Origin: Verrucomicrobiota bacterium
GTDB taxonomy: Bacteria; Verrucomicrobiota; Verrucomicrobiia; Opitutales; Opitutaceae
Reading direction: 5' to 3'
Length of the DNA: 56,572 bases
Assembly: GCA_023399155.1 (NCBI GenBank)
Contig: JAEWQP010000029.1
Coordinates: 1 to 56,572, forward strand
Below are positions 1-8,457 of the stretch, in pieces (within the stretch, counting starts at the first letter, position 1; every line of letters starts with the position of its first letter). The translations under genes and the position numbers were made by a program. The notes beneath the pieces were generated by a model, which was not told where the DNA came from, ran no database searches, and worked only from the letters and a program-made list of their open reading frames with translations.

Positions 1-527
1 GCCATGTGCCCAGGGGAGGTGCACGATGGATGGTGGTTCGGACCGGTCAGGGGGAACCGGTCAACTCAGTATGTCGACGCCCGCGAGCACCGGTCAACCG
101 GGGACTTCATCCTTGCGCGCTTTTTCGGCCACGAACGGAGGACGGAGATCGCTCGTTCCGGCGGGCCAGGTTCTCGGAGAGCCCGGCATGGGCTAGGTAG
201 TCGAGAGCCGCAGGAGCGTTTCCTAGCGTATAAACCATGTGTGCGACCTGCTTCAGACTGCGCGATCGGCGACGGCGGGCTCGAGGTTAGCCGGGGCGAT
301 CAGGTGGCGTCCGCGAGCGGGCGGCCTACCCTGCTCGAGGCTTTATGCCTCCGGTAGACCGTCTGCCTGCAGACGCAAGTGCGCGTCCGCCTGCGAGGAG
401 CGCGTGGCAGGCTCTCGATCCGCGGAGGATCGGTCCTCCTGCGTCGGGCGGTTTCGTCGAAACCGCAGCGAGCGCCCAGTGGCGCGCTCGGAGAGCACGC
501 CCTACCCGCCGAGCCGGGCTCGAGAGG
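1..527. other. No confident gene; possible decayed sequence
   Basis: I see no complete gene here. The first 110 bases carry three copies of an ACCGGTCA-type motif (near 41, 55 and 91), which resembles the multiple terminal repeats of some IS21-like elements, but no transposase is visible. A short minus-strand stretch ending near 107 reads like the C-terminus of a protein (about 43 codons from an ATG near 238, containing an LDYLAHAGLSENLARR segment). I cannot assign it to a family. The long open frames in this GC-rich stretch are Arg/Pro-rich and look like shadows. Confidence 0.3.
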
Positions 528-2447
528 TCATGACACGCTCGGGCGGTCGGCAGCGGGCGCAAGGCTGTGCTTCTGGACGATGGCGCGGATGTCGTCGCCG
601 GGGATAGTTTCGCGCTCGCAAAGGGTGTCGGTGATTTCGACGAGACAGTCGCGGGCGGCGGTGAGACGGGAGCGCGTCTCGGCGTAGAGGCGGTCGAGGA
701 GTGCGAGGATTTTCTGCTCGGCCTGGGCCACGACGGCGGAGGAGGTGATCCCCTCGCGCTCGGGAGTGGAGCCGATGGCGGCGAAGCCGAGGCCGGACAT
801 GCCAAGCGACAACACCATGGCACGCGCCACGGAAGTGGCCTGCTGGATGTCGCCGGAGGCGCCGCTGGTGATCGCGCCCATGAGGAGTTCCTCGGCGACG
901 CGGCCGGCCATGAGGCAGCGGATACGCGCTTCGAGTTCGGACTCGGAATGATTGAGGAGGTCGCGTTCGGGGGCGAAGAGCGTGGAGCCCAGGCTGTCGC
1001 CGCGCGGGATGATCGTGACCTTCTGGAGGCGGACTTCACCTTCGCCGTCGAGGACGCGCATGAGCGCGTGGCCGGCTTCGTGGCAGGCGACCGTGCGGCG
1101 CTCGCGCTCGGTCATGGGTTTGCGGCGCTGGGAGCCCATCACGAGTTTCTCGGCGGCTTCGAGGAAGTCGGCGTGGCGGACGGCGGAGTGATTGTTGCGG
1201 CCGGCGTGGAGGGCGGCCTCGTTGACGAGGTTGGCGAGGTCGGCGCCGGATGAACCCGCGGTCATCGCGGCCAGTTGCGTGGCGGAGACGTCGTCGGCGA
1301 GTTTGATGCGCGGGAGGTAGACCTTGAGAATGTCCTGGCGGCCGCGGAGATCGGGAAGGCCGACGTGGACGGTGCGGTCGAAGCGGCCGGCGCGGCGGAG
1401 GGCGGGATCGAGTGCGTCGAGGCGGTTCGTCGCGGCGAAGACGATCACGCTGGTGTCGGCGGAAAAGCCGTCCATCTCGGTGAGGAGCGCGTTGAGCGTG
1501 CGGTTGTCCTCGCGCGAGGCGCCGCTGCCGGACTCGGTGCGGCGGGCGCCGACGGCGTCGATCTCGTCGATGAAGACGATGGCGGGTGCGTGTTTGCGGG
1601 CGCGCTTGAAGAGTTGCTTCACGCGGGCGGGACCGACGCCGACGAAGACCTCGACGAAATCGGCACCGGAGACGGAGTAGAACGGAACGCCCGCCTCGCC
1701 GGCGACGGCCTTGGCGAGGAGCGTCTTGCCGGTGCCGGGAGGGCCGACGAGGAGGACGCCCTTGGGCACGCGGGCGCCGAGGGCGGAGAAGCGCTTGGGA
1801 TCGCGGAGGTATTCAACAACCTCATGCACCTCGACCTTCGCCTCATCGCATCCCGCGACGGACGAGAAGCGAACGGAATTGCCGGTGGCACCGCGGATGC
1901 CGCCGCGCCAGGATGCCATGCCGCCCTGGATACGCCGCGCGACGAAGAGGAACGCGACGAGCACGGCGATCATGAAGAGGATCGGGCCGACCACGCGCAC
2001 GGCGCCGCCGGCCTTTTCCCAGAATCCGCGCCGCGACTTCTCCAGTTCGGTGGCGCGCCGGACGTCCTCGAGGAAGCCGGCGTAGGCCTCGGCGGAGGAC
2101 ACCTGGGTAAAGCCGGCATCGCGGAGTTCGAGGGCCTCGCCCTTCTCGATCACGCCCTCGGCGACCCAGGCCACCGCGGCCGCGGGTGCCGGGGCGGCGC
2201 CGTCTAGGGTCGCCTGAGCGTCAGCGACGGCGGCCGCACCATCCGGCGTGTAGAGCCCGTGGAGGCGGACAAAATCGACAGTGCCGCTCGGGTAGAGCGT
2301 GCGTCCCTGCGTGATGCGACCTTCGCGAAACGCCTTGAGGAACGCGGGGATCTCGACGCGAACCGGAGCGGGCTCTGGCGCGGGGCCGGCGGCGCGGAGC
2401 GGCGTCACGATGAGGATCAGGAGAGCGAAGAGACGCAAAACAGACAT
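528..2447 (-). CDS. ftsH: FtsH-family ATP-dependent zinc metalloprotease (divergent)
   Basis: Membrane-anchored AAA+ protease that unfolds and degrades membrane and misfolded proteins. The 639 aa product has an N-terminal hydrophobic segment (about 3-20), an extracytoplasmic region of about 130 residues, and a second membrane segment (about 152-171). The AAA domain follows: Walker A GPPGTGKT at 235-242, Walker B VFIDEID at 291-297, pore motif FVGVG near 268-272, second region of homology near 340-358. The zinc site is HEAGH at 456-460, with the likely third ligand Asp in SGASGD near 533. It differs from canonical FtsH in places, with PARVKQLF where ASRVRDLF is usual and LGFAAIG where EKLGP is usual, so it may be a paralogue rather than the essential copy. 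The start is the ATG preceding the first membrane segment. The upstream region holds a cluster of TGCA sites. Confidence 0.93.
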   Translation of the reverse strand: MSVLRLFALLILIVTPLRAAGPAPEPAPVRVEIPAFLKAFREGRITQGRTLYPSGTVDFVRLHGLYTPDGAAAVADAQATLDGAAPAPAAAVAWVAEGVIEKGEALELRDAGFTQVSSAEAYAGFLEDVRRATELEKSRRGFWEKAGGAVRVVGPILFMIAVLVAFLFVARRIQGGMASWRGGIRGATGNSVRFSSVAGCDEAKVEVHEVVEYLRDPKRFSALGARVPKGVLLVGPPGTGKTLLAKAVAGEAGVPFYSVSGADFVEVFVGVGPARVKQLFKRARKHAPAIVFIDEIDAVGARRTESGSGASREDNRTLNALLTEMDGFSADTSVIVFAATNRLDALDPALRRAGRFDRTVHVGLPDLRGRQDILKVYLPRIKLADDVSATQLAAMTAGSSGADLANLVNEAALHAGRNNHSAVRHADFLEAAEKLVMGSQRRKPMTERERRTVACHEAGHALMRVLDGEGEVRLQKVTIIPRGDSLGSTLFAPERDLLNHSESELEARIRCLMAGRVAEELLMGAITSGASGDIQQATSVARAMVLSLGMSGLGFAAIGSTPEREGITSSAVVAQAEQKILALLDRLYAETRSRLTAARDCLVEITDTLCERETIPGDDIRAIVQKHSLAPAADRPSVS

Positions 2448-3058
2448 GATCGGGAGCGAAATCGTGCGGAGGAGGCGTGGTGAACGAGAGTGTGGATGTG
2501 CAACGTGGAACGCGGCGCCGAGTCCTTACCGGAATGCATCCTGCACGGGCTGCACGGCCTGGGCGCGCGGGTGCATCGTGCAAGGTGCACGCGAGTGCAT
2601 CGTAGTGTATGCAGAGTTCAACGACATGAGGGTGAAGACATTTACTCAAAATGCGCGGAGCGAGGAGTGATTTCTCACGCAGTGATACCGTAGAGTTATC
2701 GCACGATGGGCGCGGCGGCAGCGTGTGGCGGTCGCGGTTCCCGTTCTGTCGGCGGGATGAGCCCGGCGACAGAACGCCTCCCCGCGCAGCATTGCGCACC
2801 GGATCATGCAAAACGCGGATGAGACGCGCGGCGCTGCCCGCTACGGGCGCGGCGGCCGCGACCGGTGATGGGCACGGCGCGGAATCCGCCGGCCCCGCCC
2901 TACGCGTCGGCAGCGGCATCCGCCGACTCAGGGACGAGCGGCCCGACGGCGGACGCCGTTTCCAGGATGTCGTCGTCTGCGAGGGCCATGATCCAGGTCG
3001 TGAAGGAGGCGGGCGACGCCCACGGATTGTTCGGGCCGATTCCCGGGGCGCCAGATCC
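2448..3058. other. ftsH upstream region with clustered TGCA sites; no gene
   Basis: No credible gene. From 2535 to 2613 there are eight TGCA tetramers in 79 bases (starts at 2535, 2542, 2551, 2572, 2579, 2586, 2596, 2610), several inside a longer GTGCATCG or GTGCACG context. This lies 90-165 bases upstream of the ftsH start and could be an operator array. The part from about 2700 to 3058 shows nothing beyond GC-rich noncoding sequence adjoining the decayed ClC gene. Confidence 0.5.
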
Positions 3059-3720
3059 TCAGGCGTCGACTCCCGGGCCGCGAACCGGAGCGGCTTCGGC
3101 GGCCAGGGCCCTCGCGCGGAGGCGCAGCGCAACGTCCGACCGGCACGCTTCCTAGCGCTTCGGCGACGCCGTGGGACGCCAGGCAGCACACCCACAGGGG
3201 AAGCATGAAATCATATTTCCCGGTGAGCTCGACCATCAGCACGATGCCGGTGAGGGGCGCGCGAACAATGGCCGTGAGAAAGCCGCCCATGCCGACGACG
3301 GCGAAGATCACGGGCGGAATCGCCACGGACGGGATGGAAGCGGCGACGGCGTGCCCAAAGCCGAGACCTCCGAGTGCGCCGATCACGAGCAGCGGCGCAA
3401 AGATGCCGCCGGCGGCACCGCTCCCGCACCTCGCCACCGTGAGCACGAATCGCGTCACCACCAGCAACCCGAGCCACTGCACGGCAACGCCGCCGTGAAG
3501 CGCACTCGGCCAGCAACTAGCCACGGGTGCCGCCTGTATCACCGAACCGAGTCAACACCGCGCTCCCGATCACCCCGGTCGAGACAACGAGGCTGATGAT
3601 CGCGGGGGCCGGGAGATGGAACGTACCGACGACATAGAGGCCGCCGAGCGCCACCGCAGCCAGAGCGGGGACAAAGCTCGGCCCCGGCCAGGCGCAGGCA
3701 CTGCTCGGTCATTGCGTCGA
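3059..3720 (-). pseudogene. Remnant of ClC-type chloride channel
   Basis: This is the C-terminal third of a ClC chloride channel/antiporter, broken in at least two places. One reading frame (about 3540-3720) gives an SFVPALAAVALGGLYVVG segment typical of the ClC middle region and then stops. A second frame (about 3137-3497) carries the hallmark GSGAAGGIFAP motif and the following helices through MVELTGKY and GVAEALG. A third frame (about 3059-3135) gives an Arg/Ala-rich tail. The N-terminal half is absent: the first frame is preceded at once by a stop. It sits just downstream of the PRC-barrel gene on the same strand. Homology to ClC is clear. Loss of function is inferred from the frame changes and truncation, though sequencing error at one of the joins cannot be ruled out. 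Confidence 0.75.
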
Positions 3721-3826
3721 CGGACGAAGCGCCCGGCAGGGACTCCGGCGGCATCGCGGGCGGCGACTCGTGCGTACCGACGTTCCCGGACCGCGGAGAG
3801 CCGCCCCGCATCCCCTATCGCGCTGT

Positions 3827-4636
3827 TCAGCGCTCCGGAGCGACAGGTCGGCCGTAGTATTGCTGGAGCCTGGCGAGGAAATCGGCGGACGGCGTCGTGC
3901 CGGGATCGAACTCGGGCGCACCGCGGATGGTGGCGCGGTCGAGATCGATGCCCACGCTCTTGTCCGTCCACGAGATCGACCGTATCCAGGCTGGCGATAC
4001 CAATACCTTCTTCCCCGGCCACCAGTTGCGCGTGTCGACCACGAGCAGCCCGATGCGCCAGGAGCGGTCGTCGACGAGGAAATCCTCCACGTGGCCCAGC
4101 TCGCCGTCGGACGCGGCGATGGCATAGCCCGTCACCTCGCGGCCGCTGCGCAGGTGAGGATCACCCTGGGGCTCCGCGGGCTGGCGCCCCTCGTCGACAG
4201 CCTCCGTGGGCGGTGCCGCCGACGGCACCATCGCGGCCGCGGGGGGCACGTTGAGCGGCATCCCTGCGAGTGGATAGACTCCGCCGTAGGAGGCCGACGT
4301 GCCCCAGTAGGCGGGCCAGCCGAAGTAGCGGCGGACGATCTCCTCCTGCTGGCGGGAGACGGGCTGGTCGGCCTCGACGGGCGGGCAGCTGCGCACCTGC
4401 TCATGGTTGAGATCGACCGCGATGTCGCGCGGCCCGGAGAGTTCCGGCCACTCGGCGCGGTTGATGGCTTCCGGGCTGAGGAGCACCTTGTGGCTCTTGA
4501 GCAGCGAGCCGGCCTCGACCACGAGGTAGCGCACGGTCCAGTGCTGGTCGTCGAAGTAGAGGTCCTTGACGCTGCCGATGTTGCCGTCGCGTGCCTTGAC
4601 CGACGATTGAAGCAGATCCTTGAGAGTAAGTAACAT
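3827..4636 (-). CDS. Protein with two PRC-barrel domains
   Basis: The 269 aa product has two PRC-barrel-like halves. The first runs from the start to about residue 80 (LLTLKDLLQ, then a GNIGSVKDLYFDDQHW core). The second covers about 165-245 (REVTGYAIAASDGELGHVEDF, WRIGLLVVDTRNWWPG). They are joined by a Pro/Ala-rich linker. PRC barrels occur in RimM, photosynthetic reaction centre subunit H and many soluble bacterial proteins as small binding modules. No enzyme domain is present. I chose the ATG at 4636 because the PRC fold begins at the very next residues and a GGAG-like site lies upstream, whereas the longer frame adds only unrelated residues. Double PRC proteins of this kind often occur with stress genes; the exact role is unknown. 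Confidence 0.85.
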   Translation of the reverse strand: MLLTLKDLLQSSVKARDGNIGSVKDLYFDDQHWTVRYLVVEAGSLLKSHKVLLSPEAINRAEWPELSGPRDIAVDLNHEQVRSCPPVEADQPVSRQQEEIVRRYFGWPAYWGTSASYGGVYPLAGMPLNVPPAAAMVPSAAPPTEAVDEGRQPAEPQGDPHLRSGREVTGYAIAASDGELGHVEDFLVDDRSWRIGLLVVDTRNWWPGKKVLVSPAWIRSISWTDKSVGIDLDRATIRGAPEFDPGTTPSADFLARLQQYYGRPVAPER

Positions 4637-4810
4637 GATTCGATGGTTCTCCGCGGTGGCGCCGGAACGACGCGCGTTGGGGTGCGTGCGGTCCGGCAAG
4701 GTCAAGTGGCACGATAGCCCGGACGGCGCGGCGTGCCATCGGGCGGTTCCCCCCCTAATCGACTGGGCGTGGGACCGGTCGCGGGACCGGCATGTCGAGA
4801 CACGCCGGGA

Positions 4811-5953
4811 TCAGCCCGGGCGAGCGCGTCGCTCCAGCCAGGGCACGTAGGCCTCGGTGTAGAGGTAGTGCAGCACGGCAAAGCACGGCGGCGCGATGAA
4901 GATGCCCAGGATTCCGAAGGCGGATCCCATCACCACCACGAACACGAGCAGATGCGCCTCCGGGAGCCGTATCGTTCCCTTCAGCACCATGGGAAGCACC
5001 AGGTTCGATTCGATCTGCTGGATGCCGATGAATGCGAGCAGGACCCAGAGTGCCTTGTCCGGCTCCGTGCCAAACGTCAGCAGCAACGCCACCGCCCCCG
5101 TGATCACCGCGCCGATGAAGGGCACGAAATCCAGCACCATCGTGAGCGCCGCGATGAGCAGCCAGTAGTCCACGCCGATCAGGAGCATCGCCACGGCCGT
5201 GAGCACGCCGCTCACCGTCACCACGCCGAGCTGACCGACGAACCAGCGCCGCAGCACCCGCGCGGAGCCCGTGCCCAGTTCCGTCACCCGCGGCCGGGCG
5301 CGCGGGGGAAACACGCTTCGCACCCCGCGGACGTAGCCCTCGTAGTTGGACATCACGAACAACGCGATCATCACCACCACCACCGCGGCGGCGAGTCCGT
5401 CGATCCCGATGCTGAGGCCGGTCATGAGCAGCCGCGCGCCGCCTTGGGCCATGGCGGCGAAGTCGAGCTGCTCCAGATTCACGCCGAGGCTTGAGAGTCG
5501 CTCGAAGACCTCCTGCTTGTAGGCGTTGAGGCGCTCGGCGATGGCGGGACCCTGCTGCAACAGGCGTTCGATTTCCGGCACGAGGGTGACGTAGACGCCG
5601 TAAGCGAGCGCCCCGAAGGCGATTGCGGCCAGCAGTCCCACGCCCACGGCGCCGACCGCCCGCGGGACGCCGAACCGGTCGCGCAGCCATCGGGTCAACG
5701 GTTCAGGGAGCACGCCGATCATCACGCCGACGAGGGCTCCGAGCACGATGTAGCGAAAGGAAAAGACCGCGGCGAGAGCGAGCAACACGGCCAGACAGGC
5801 CAGGAAAACCCGCAGCGAGATGCGGAACGGCGAATCCACGTTCACGGCAGTCGCGGCACGGTCCGCGGCAGCGGCCGCAGCGTCGCCTCGTGAGACCCGA
5901 TCCGAGGCGTGCTCATCGGGATCCGAGCGCCGGTGGGGTTTCGAAGAAGCCAT
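4811..5953 (-). CDS. AI-2E family transporter (PerM/TqsA-like permease)
   Basis: An integral membrane protein of 380 aa from the AI-2 exporter-like superfamily (UPF0118), whose members include TqsA, YdiK and Na+/H+ antiporter-like relatives. A charged N-terminus of about 35 residues precedes a membrane segment beginning near FRISLRVFLACLAVLLAL. There are about seven to eight hydrophobic segments, with the family's amphipathic region (LVPEIERLLQQGPAIAERL) after the third. The conserved C-terminal half shows DFVPFIGAVITG and ESNLVLPMVLKG. The ATG at 5953 is preferred over upstream in-frame starts that add only low-complexity sequence. The substrate cannot be read from the sequence. Confidence 0.88.
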   Translation of the reverse strand: MASSKPHRRSDPDEHASDRVSRGDAAAAAADRAATAVNVDSPFRISLRVFLACLAVLLALAAVFSFRYIVLGALVGVMIGVLPEPLTRWLRDRFGVPRAVGAVGVGLLAAIAFGALAYGVYVTLVPEIERLLQQGPAIAERLNAYKQEVFERLSSLGVNLEQLDFAAMAQGGARLLMTGLSIGIDGLAAAVVVVMIALFVMSNYEGYVRGVRSVFPPRARPRVTELGTGSARVLRRWFVGQLGVVTVSGVLTAVAMLLIGVDYWLLIAALTMVLDFVPFIGAVITGAVALLLTFGTEPDKALWVLLAFIGIQQIESNLVLPMVLKGTIRLPEAHLLVFVVVMGSAFGILGIFIAPPCFAVLHYLYTEAYVPWLERRARPG

Positions 5954-6256
5954 GCGCCGACAGTAGGCGTACGGCAGGCCTTGCGCCATCGGAGCGGTTC
6001 CGCGTCGTCGCCCGGACAATTTCCCACCGGTCGGCCGGTCCGGGCCTTGTCGGAGCGAGAAGCACTCGGGCGACCGGCCAGGTGACGCCCGGCCGGACGC
6101 CACGCGTGCATGCGCCTCTACTGTGACGCTTGATCAAATCCCGCCGGGGCCTCGAGTATCGGCGTGGATAGGTGTTTCCTCGCGGCAGTCAGACTGAGTT
6201 ACTCCTGCACCCACCGACCGCACCGGAACCCGACGTCGCCTAGCTCACGTCCCACG

Positions 6257-6970
6257 ATGACCCACGCGCTTCAGACAACCGCCATGCCCGACCGCCTGGA
6301 GGCGGAACGAGTCTATCTCAGACGTTATCGCATGGAGGATGCCGTCGAGTATCGGGATATCGCCATCCGCAATCGGGATCACCTGGCGACCTTCGAATCA
6401 GGCAATGCGGCCTTCGGCATTCGGACCGTGCGGGACAGCGAAGAAGTGTTGGCCTCGATCGAGAAACGCTGGTCGGAGCGTCGGGCCTACTTTCTGGGCG
6501 TCTTCCGCCGGAGCGATGATGCGTTTGTCGGGCAGCTCTACATCGGGGTGGCCGATCCAGGCCTGCCCAGCTTTTCCGTGGGCTATTTCGCGGATTGCGA
6601 GCAGGAAGGGCACGGCTACATCAGCGAGGCCCTGCGGACGGTCCTCGCATGCCTGTTCGGGACGCTCGGGGCGCATCGCGTGTCGCTGGGATGCAGCGAC
6701 CGCAACACGCGGAGCGCACAGGTGGCCGAGCGCTGCGGATTCGTGCGCGAAGGACATCTCCGGGAGGACCGGCGTTGGTCCGACGGCACGTATTCGGGAT
6801 CCTATTGCTACGGCATGCTGGCGGACGAATTTGCCCGGCTGAGCAGCCAGCGCGAAGACCGCGAAGCGGCGCCGGGAGCCGCGGCGGGGGCAGACACCCC
6901 CGGGGAGCCGGCGTTTGGAGTGGTTCCGGGGCCGGCGACGAGCGATCGCAAACAGCCGGGGCCGCCATAA
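6257..6970 (+). CDS. GNAT family N-acetyltransferase (RimJ/RimL-like)
   Basis: A GNAT acetyltransferase of the RimJ/RimL branch, transferring acetyl from acetyl-CoA to an N-terminal or small-molecule amine. After about ten residues the typical start of the fold appears (DRLEAERVYLRRYRMEDAVEY). The acetyl-CoA binding region is at DCEQEGHGYISEALRTVL, followed by HRVSLGCSDRNTRSAQVAERCGF, a hallmark of this branch. The fold ends near residue 195; the last 40 or so residues are Pro/Ala/Gly-rich and look like an added tail. The start could be 6257 or 6284. The true substrate is unknown; ribosomal-protein acetylation is only a family precedent. Confidence 0.88.
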   Translation: MTHALQTTAMPDRLEAERVYLRRYRMEDAVEYRDIAIRNRDHLATFESGNAAFGIRTVRDSEEVLASIEKRWSERRAYFLGVFRRSDDAFVGQLYIGVADPGLPSFSVGYFADCEQEGHGYISEALRTVLACLFGTLGAHRVSLGCSDRNTRSAQVAERCGFVREGHLREDRRWSDGTYSGSYCYGMLADEFARLSSQREDREAAPGAAAGADTPGEPAFGVVPGPATSDRKQPGPP

Positions 6971-7261
6971 AACGCGTCCAGCCGCGGCGCCCTCGGTGAA
7001 ACGGCTGCGGTTTCTTGAGCCCGGCAGCCGCATGGATACGGCCGGCAGACTGGGCTCGCGCGCCTGCCTGGCGGCGCGGACTGGTTCCAAGAAGAGCCTT
7101 TGGACACAGAGATCACGGAGGCTCGGGCCGAGGGCACAGCGAGGTGCGAGGATTCGGAAGCCTCAGCGCATCACCTCGCGGTGAATCGATTAAGACGCTG
7201 AGGAAATCTGGCTGATCGACCGGACCCGAACGGCACCGGCAGCTCCGCGGTCCGTCCGGTG
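6971..7261. other. Intergenic; holds one dispersed CACAGAG-type repeat
   Basis: No gene. Bases 7092-7122 contain a repeat with core CACAGAGATCACGGAGG that recurs almost identically at 19771-19801 and in related inverted form near 50405-50435. The rest shows nothing recognisable. Confidence 0.5.
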
Positions 7262-7292
7262 CAAAAAAAGGCCCCCGAGGTCGTCGGGGGCC
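7262..7292 (-). terminator. Rho-independent terminator
   Basis: Read on the minus strand, a 9-bp GC stem (GGCCCCCGA / TCGGGGGCC, loop of 5) is followed directly by seven T residues. It lies 24 bases after the stop codon of the ribbon-helix-helix gene and is clearly its terminator. Confidence 0.9.
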
Positions 7293-7316
7293 GGCACATA
7301 CAGGCGAAAAGTGGGC

Positions 7317-7613
7317 TCAGCGACCCTTCCTGGCGGGCAAAGCGTCGATGGCAGCGCGGAGGATCTCGCCGACGCTGACCTTCTTGGCCTTGGCGCCCTT
7401 GAGGAGCTTGGCCTTCAGCTTGCCGTCGATGCGGACGGACATCTGGCGATGATCCTCGGTCGTGGGCTTGTAGCGATCGATGTCGAAGGCTTCGAGGGCG
7501 CGGCGAACGACCGCGCTCTTGCTGTCTTCCTTGCCGGCGAGCTTCTCGATCTTGGCGATCAGCGACTCGGGAGCATCGAACGTGAGGGGAGCACTCTCAG
7601 ACTTCTTTTTCAT
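7317..7613 (-). CDS. Tandem ribbon-helix-helix DNA-binding protein
   Basis: A 98 aa basic protein that appears to hold two ribbon-helix-helix (CopG/MetJ-like) units in one chain. The first is at about 8-43 (APLTFDAPESLIAKIEKLAG, SKSAVVRRALEAF). The second is at about 56-92 (RQMSVRIDGKLKAKLLKGAK, SVGEILRAAIDAL). Each unit shows a strand with alternating polar and hydrophobic residues and then two helices. RHH proteins normally dimerise to form the DNA-binding sheet, so a single chain could supply a complete sheet. The ATG at 7613 starts a Lys-rich N-terminus; the longer frame adds unrelated residues. It is monocistronic with its own terminator and has no toxin partner next to it. Confidence 0.7.
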   Translation of the reverse strand: MKKKSESAPLTFDAPESLIAKIEKLAGKEDSKSAVVRRALEAFDIDRYKPTTEDHRQMSVRIDGKLKAKLLKGAKAKKVSVGEILRAAIDALPARKGR

Positions 7614-8457
7614 GGTAGGGCCACATCCATACACCATTTGATTCGATCGGTCAGCACAGAAATGCGTCTGTATCCGTTTCGAGCCCACGATTTCGCCTGG
7701 AGGGCGGGTGTGAGGGCATCCTCACTACCGCGTACCGGCGATTGAATACCGGTTCCGGGGCGAATCGCCAGGCCGTGCCGCGTATCCAAGCCGGGCCTTC
7801 GGACGGCGGGCGGCACGGGGATCGGCGTCCCGCTGTCGGCCGCGGACAGGCGGAGCCCACCTGGAGGATTCTGCGGGGCCCGCGAGCGCTAAATCGACTC
7901 ACCGATCACAGTCCGGGTGAAATCGTCCGGCCCGGCTCGAATCCACAAATCGCTGATGGCACGAGAGTAATGCGTCCCGAAGGCCCGCCCACGCGTGTCG
8001 TCGTGGGTCCGGCACGAGCCTTGTCGATCCTCGGCCTGCGGTGCCGCGACGAGCCGGCGCAATCCTGCCCCGTACGTGGAGCGACCCAGGCGCAGGCGGC
8101 CACACAGCCGTTCGGGTCGCCGGCACGCCGAAGGGTCCGGGGCCATCAGCCATCCGTGGAAAGTCGCCCCGGCCAGGCGGCGCGCGTCTTCCCTTCCGGA
8201 AATGCGCGACCAGGGGAATCCGGAGATCGCCGCGCCCGGGTTGGTCGAGGATTCCGGGTCAGTCTATTTCCCACTCAGCCGCTCGCCAGGTACCGGATGG
8301 TAGCCAGGCGCATCCCTCTGATCAGCAGGGATTCTAAATCCCAAGTGGACCAGTGAGGAGAGACTCGTGGCCGCGCGGCTGACGCCGAGTGTCGACGCTC
8401 ACCCGCCCGCCCTGCGCTGAAGCGCGCGGCCGTCGCCTCCGGGGCCGGATTGTGCCT
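7614..8457. other. Long intergenic region without a supported gene
   Basis: About 840 bases without a convincing gene. Frames here are open on both strands, but their translations are rich in Arg, Pro and Gly without domain-like hydrophobic patterning, as expected of shadows in GC-rich DNA. A minus-strand stretch near 7889-8146 is slightly more protein-like but unrecognised. No tRNA could be folded around the CTCGAATCC motif near 7937. Confidence 0.5.

Noticed and set aside
1275..2207. Long open frame opposite ftsH (310 codons)
   Set aside because: It is the antisense shadow of a clear FtsH gene; the Gly/Ala/Glu/Asp-rich translation mirrors codon usage of the real strand.
7930..7960. Possible tRNA around CTCGAATCC
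   Set aside because: The sequence around the T-loop-like motif does not form a T stem, acceptor stem or anticodon arm.
7742..8356. A 204-codon open frame on the plus strand
   Set aside because: Translation is dominated by Arg, Pro and Gly with no hydrophobic core pattern or family likeness; it looks like a chance frame in GC-rich DNA.
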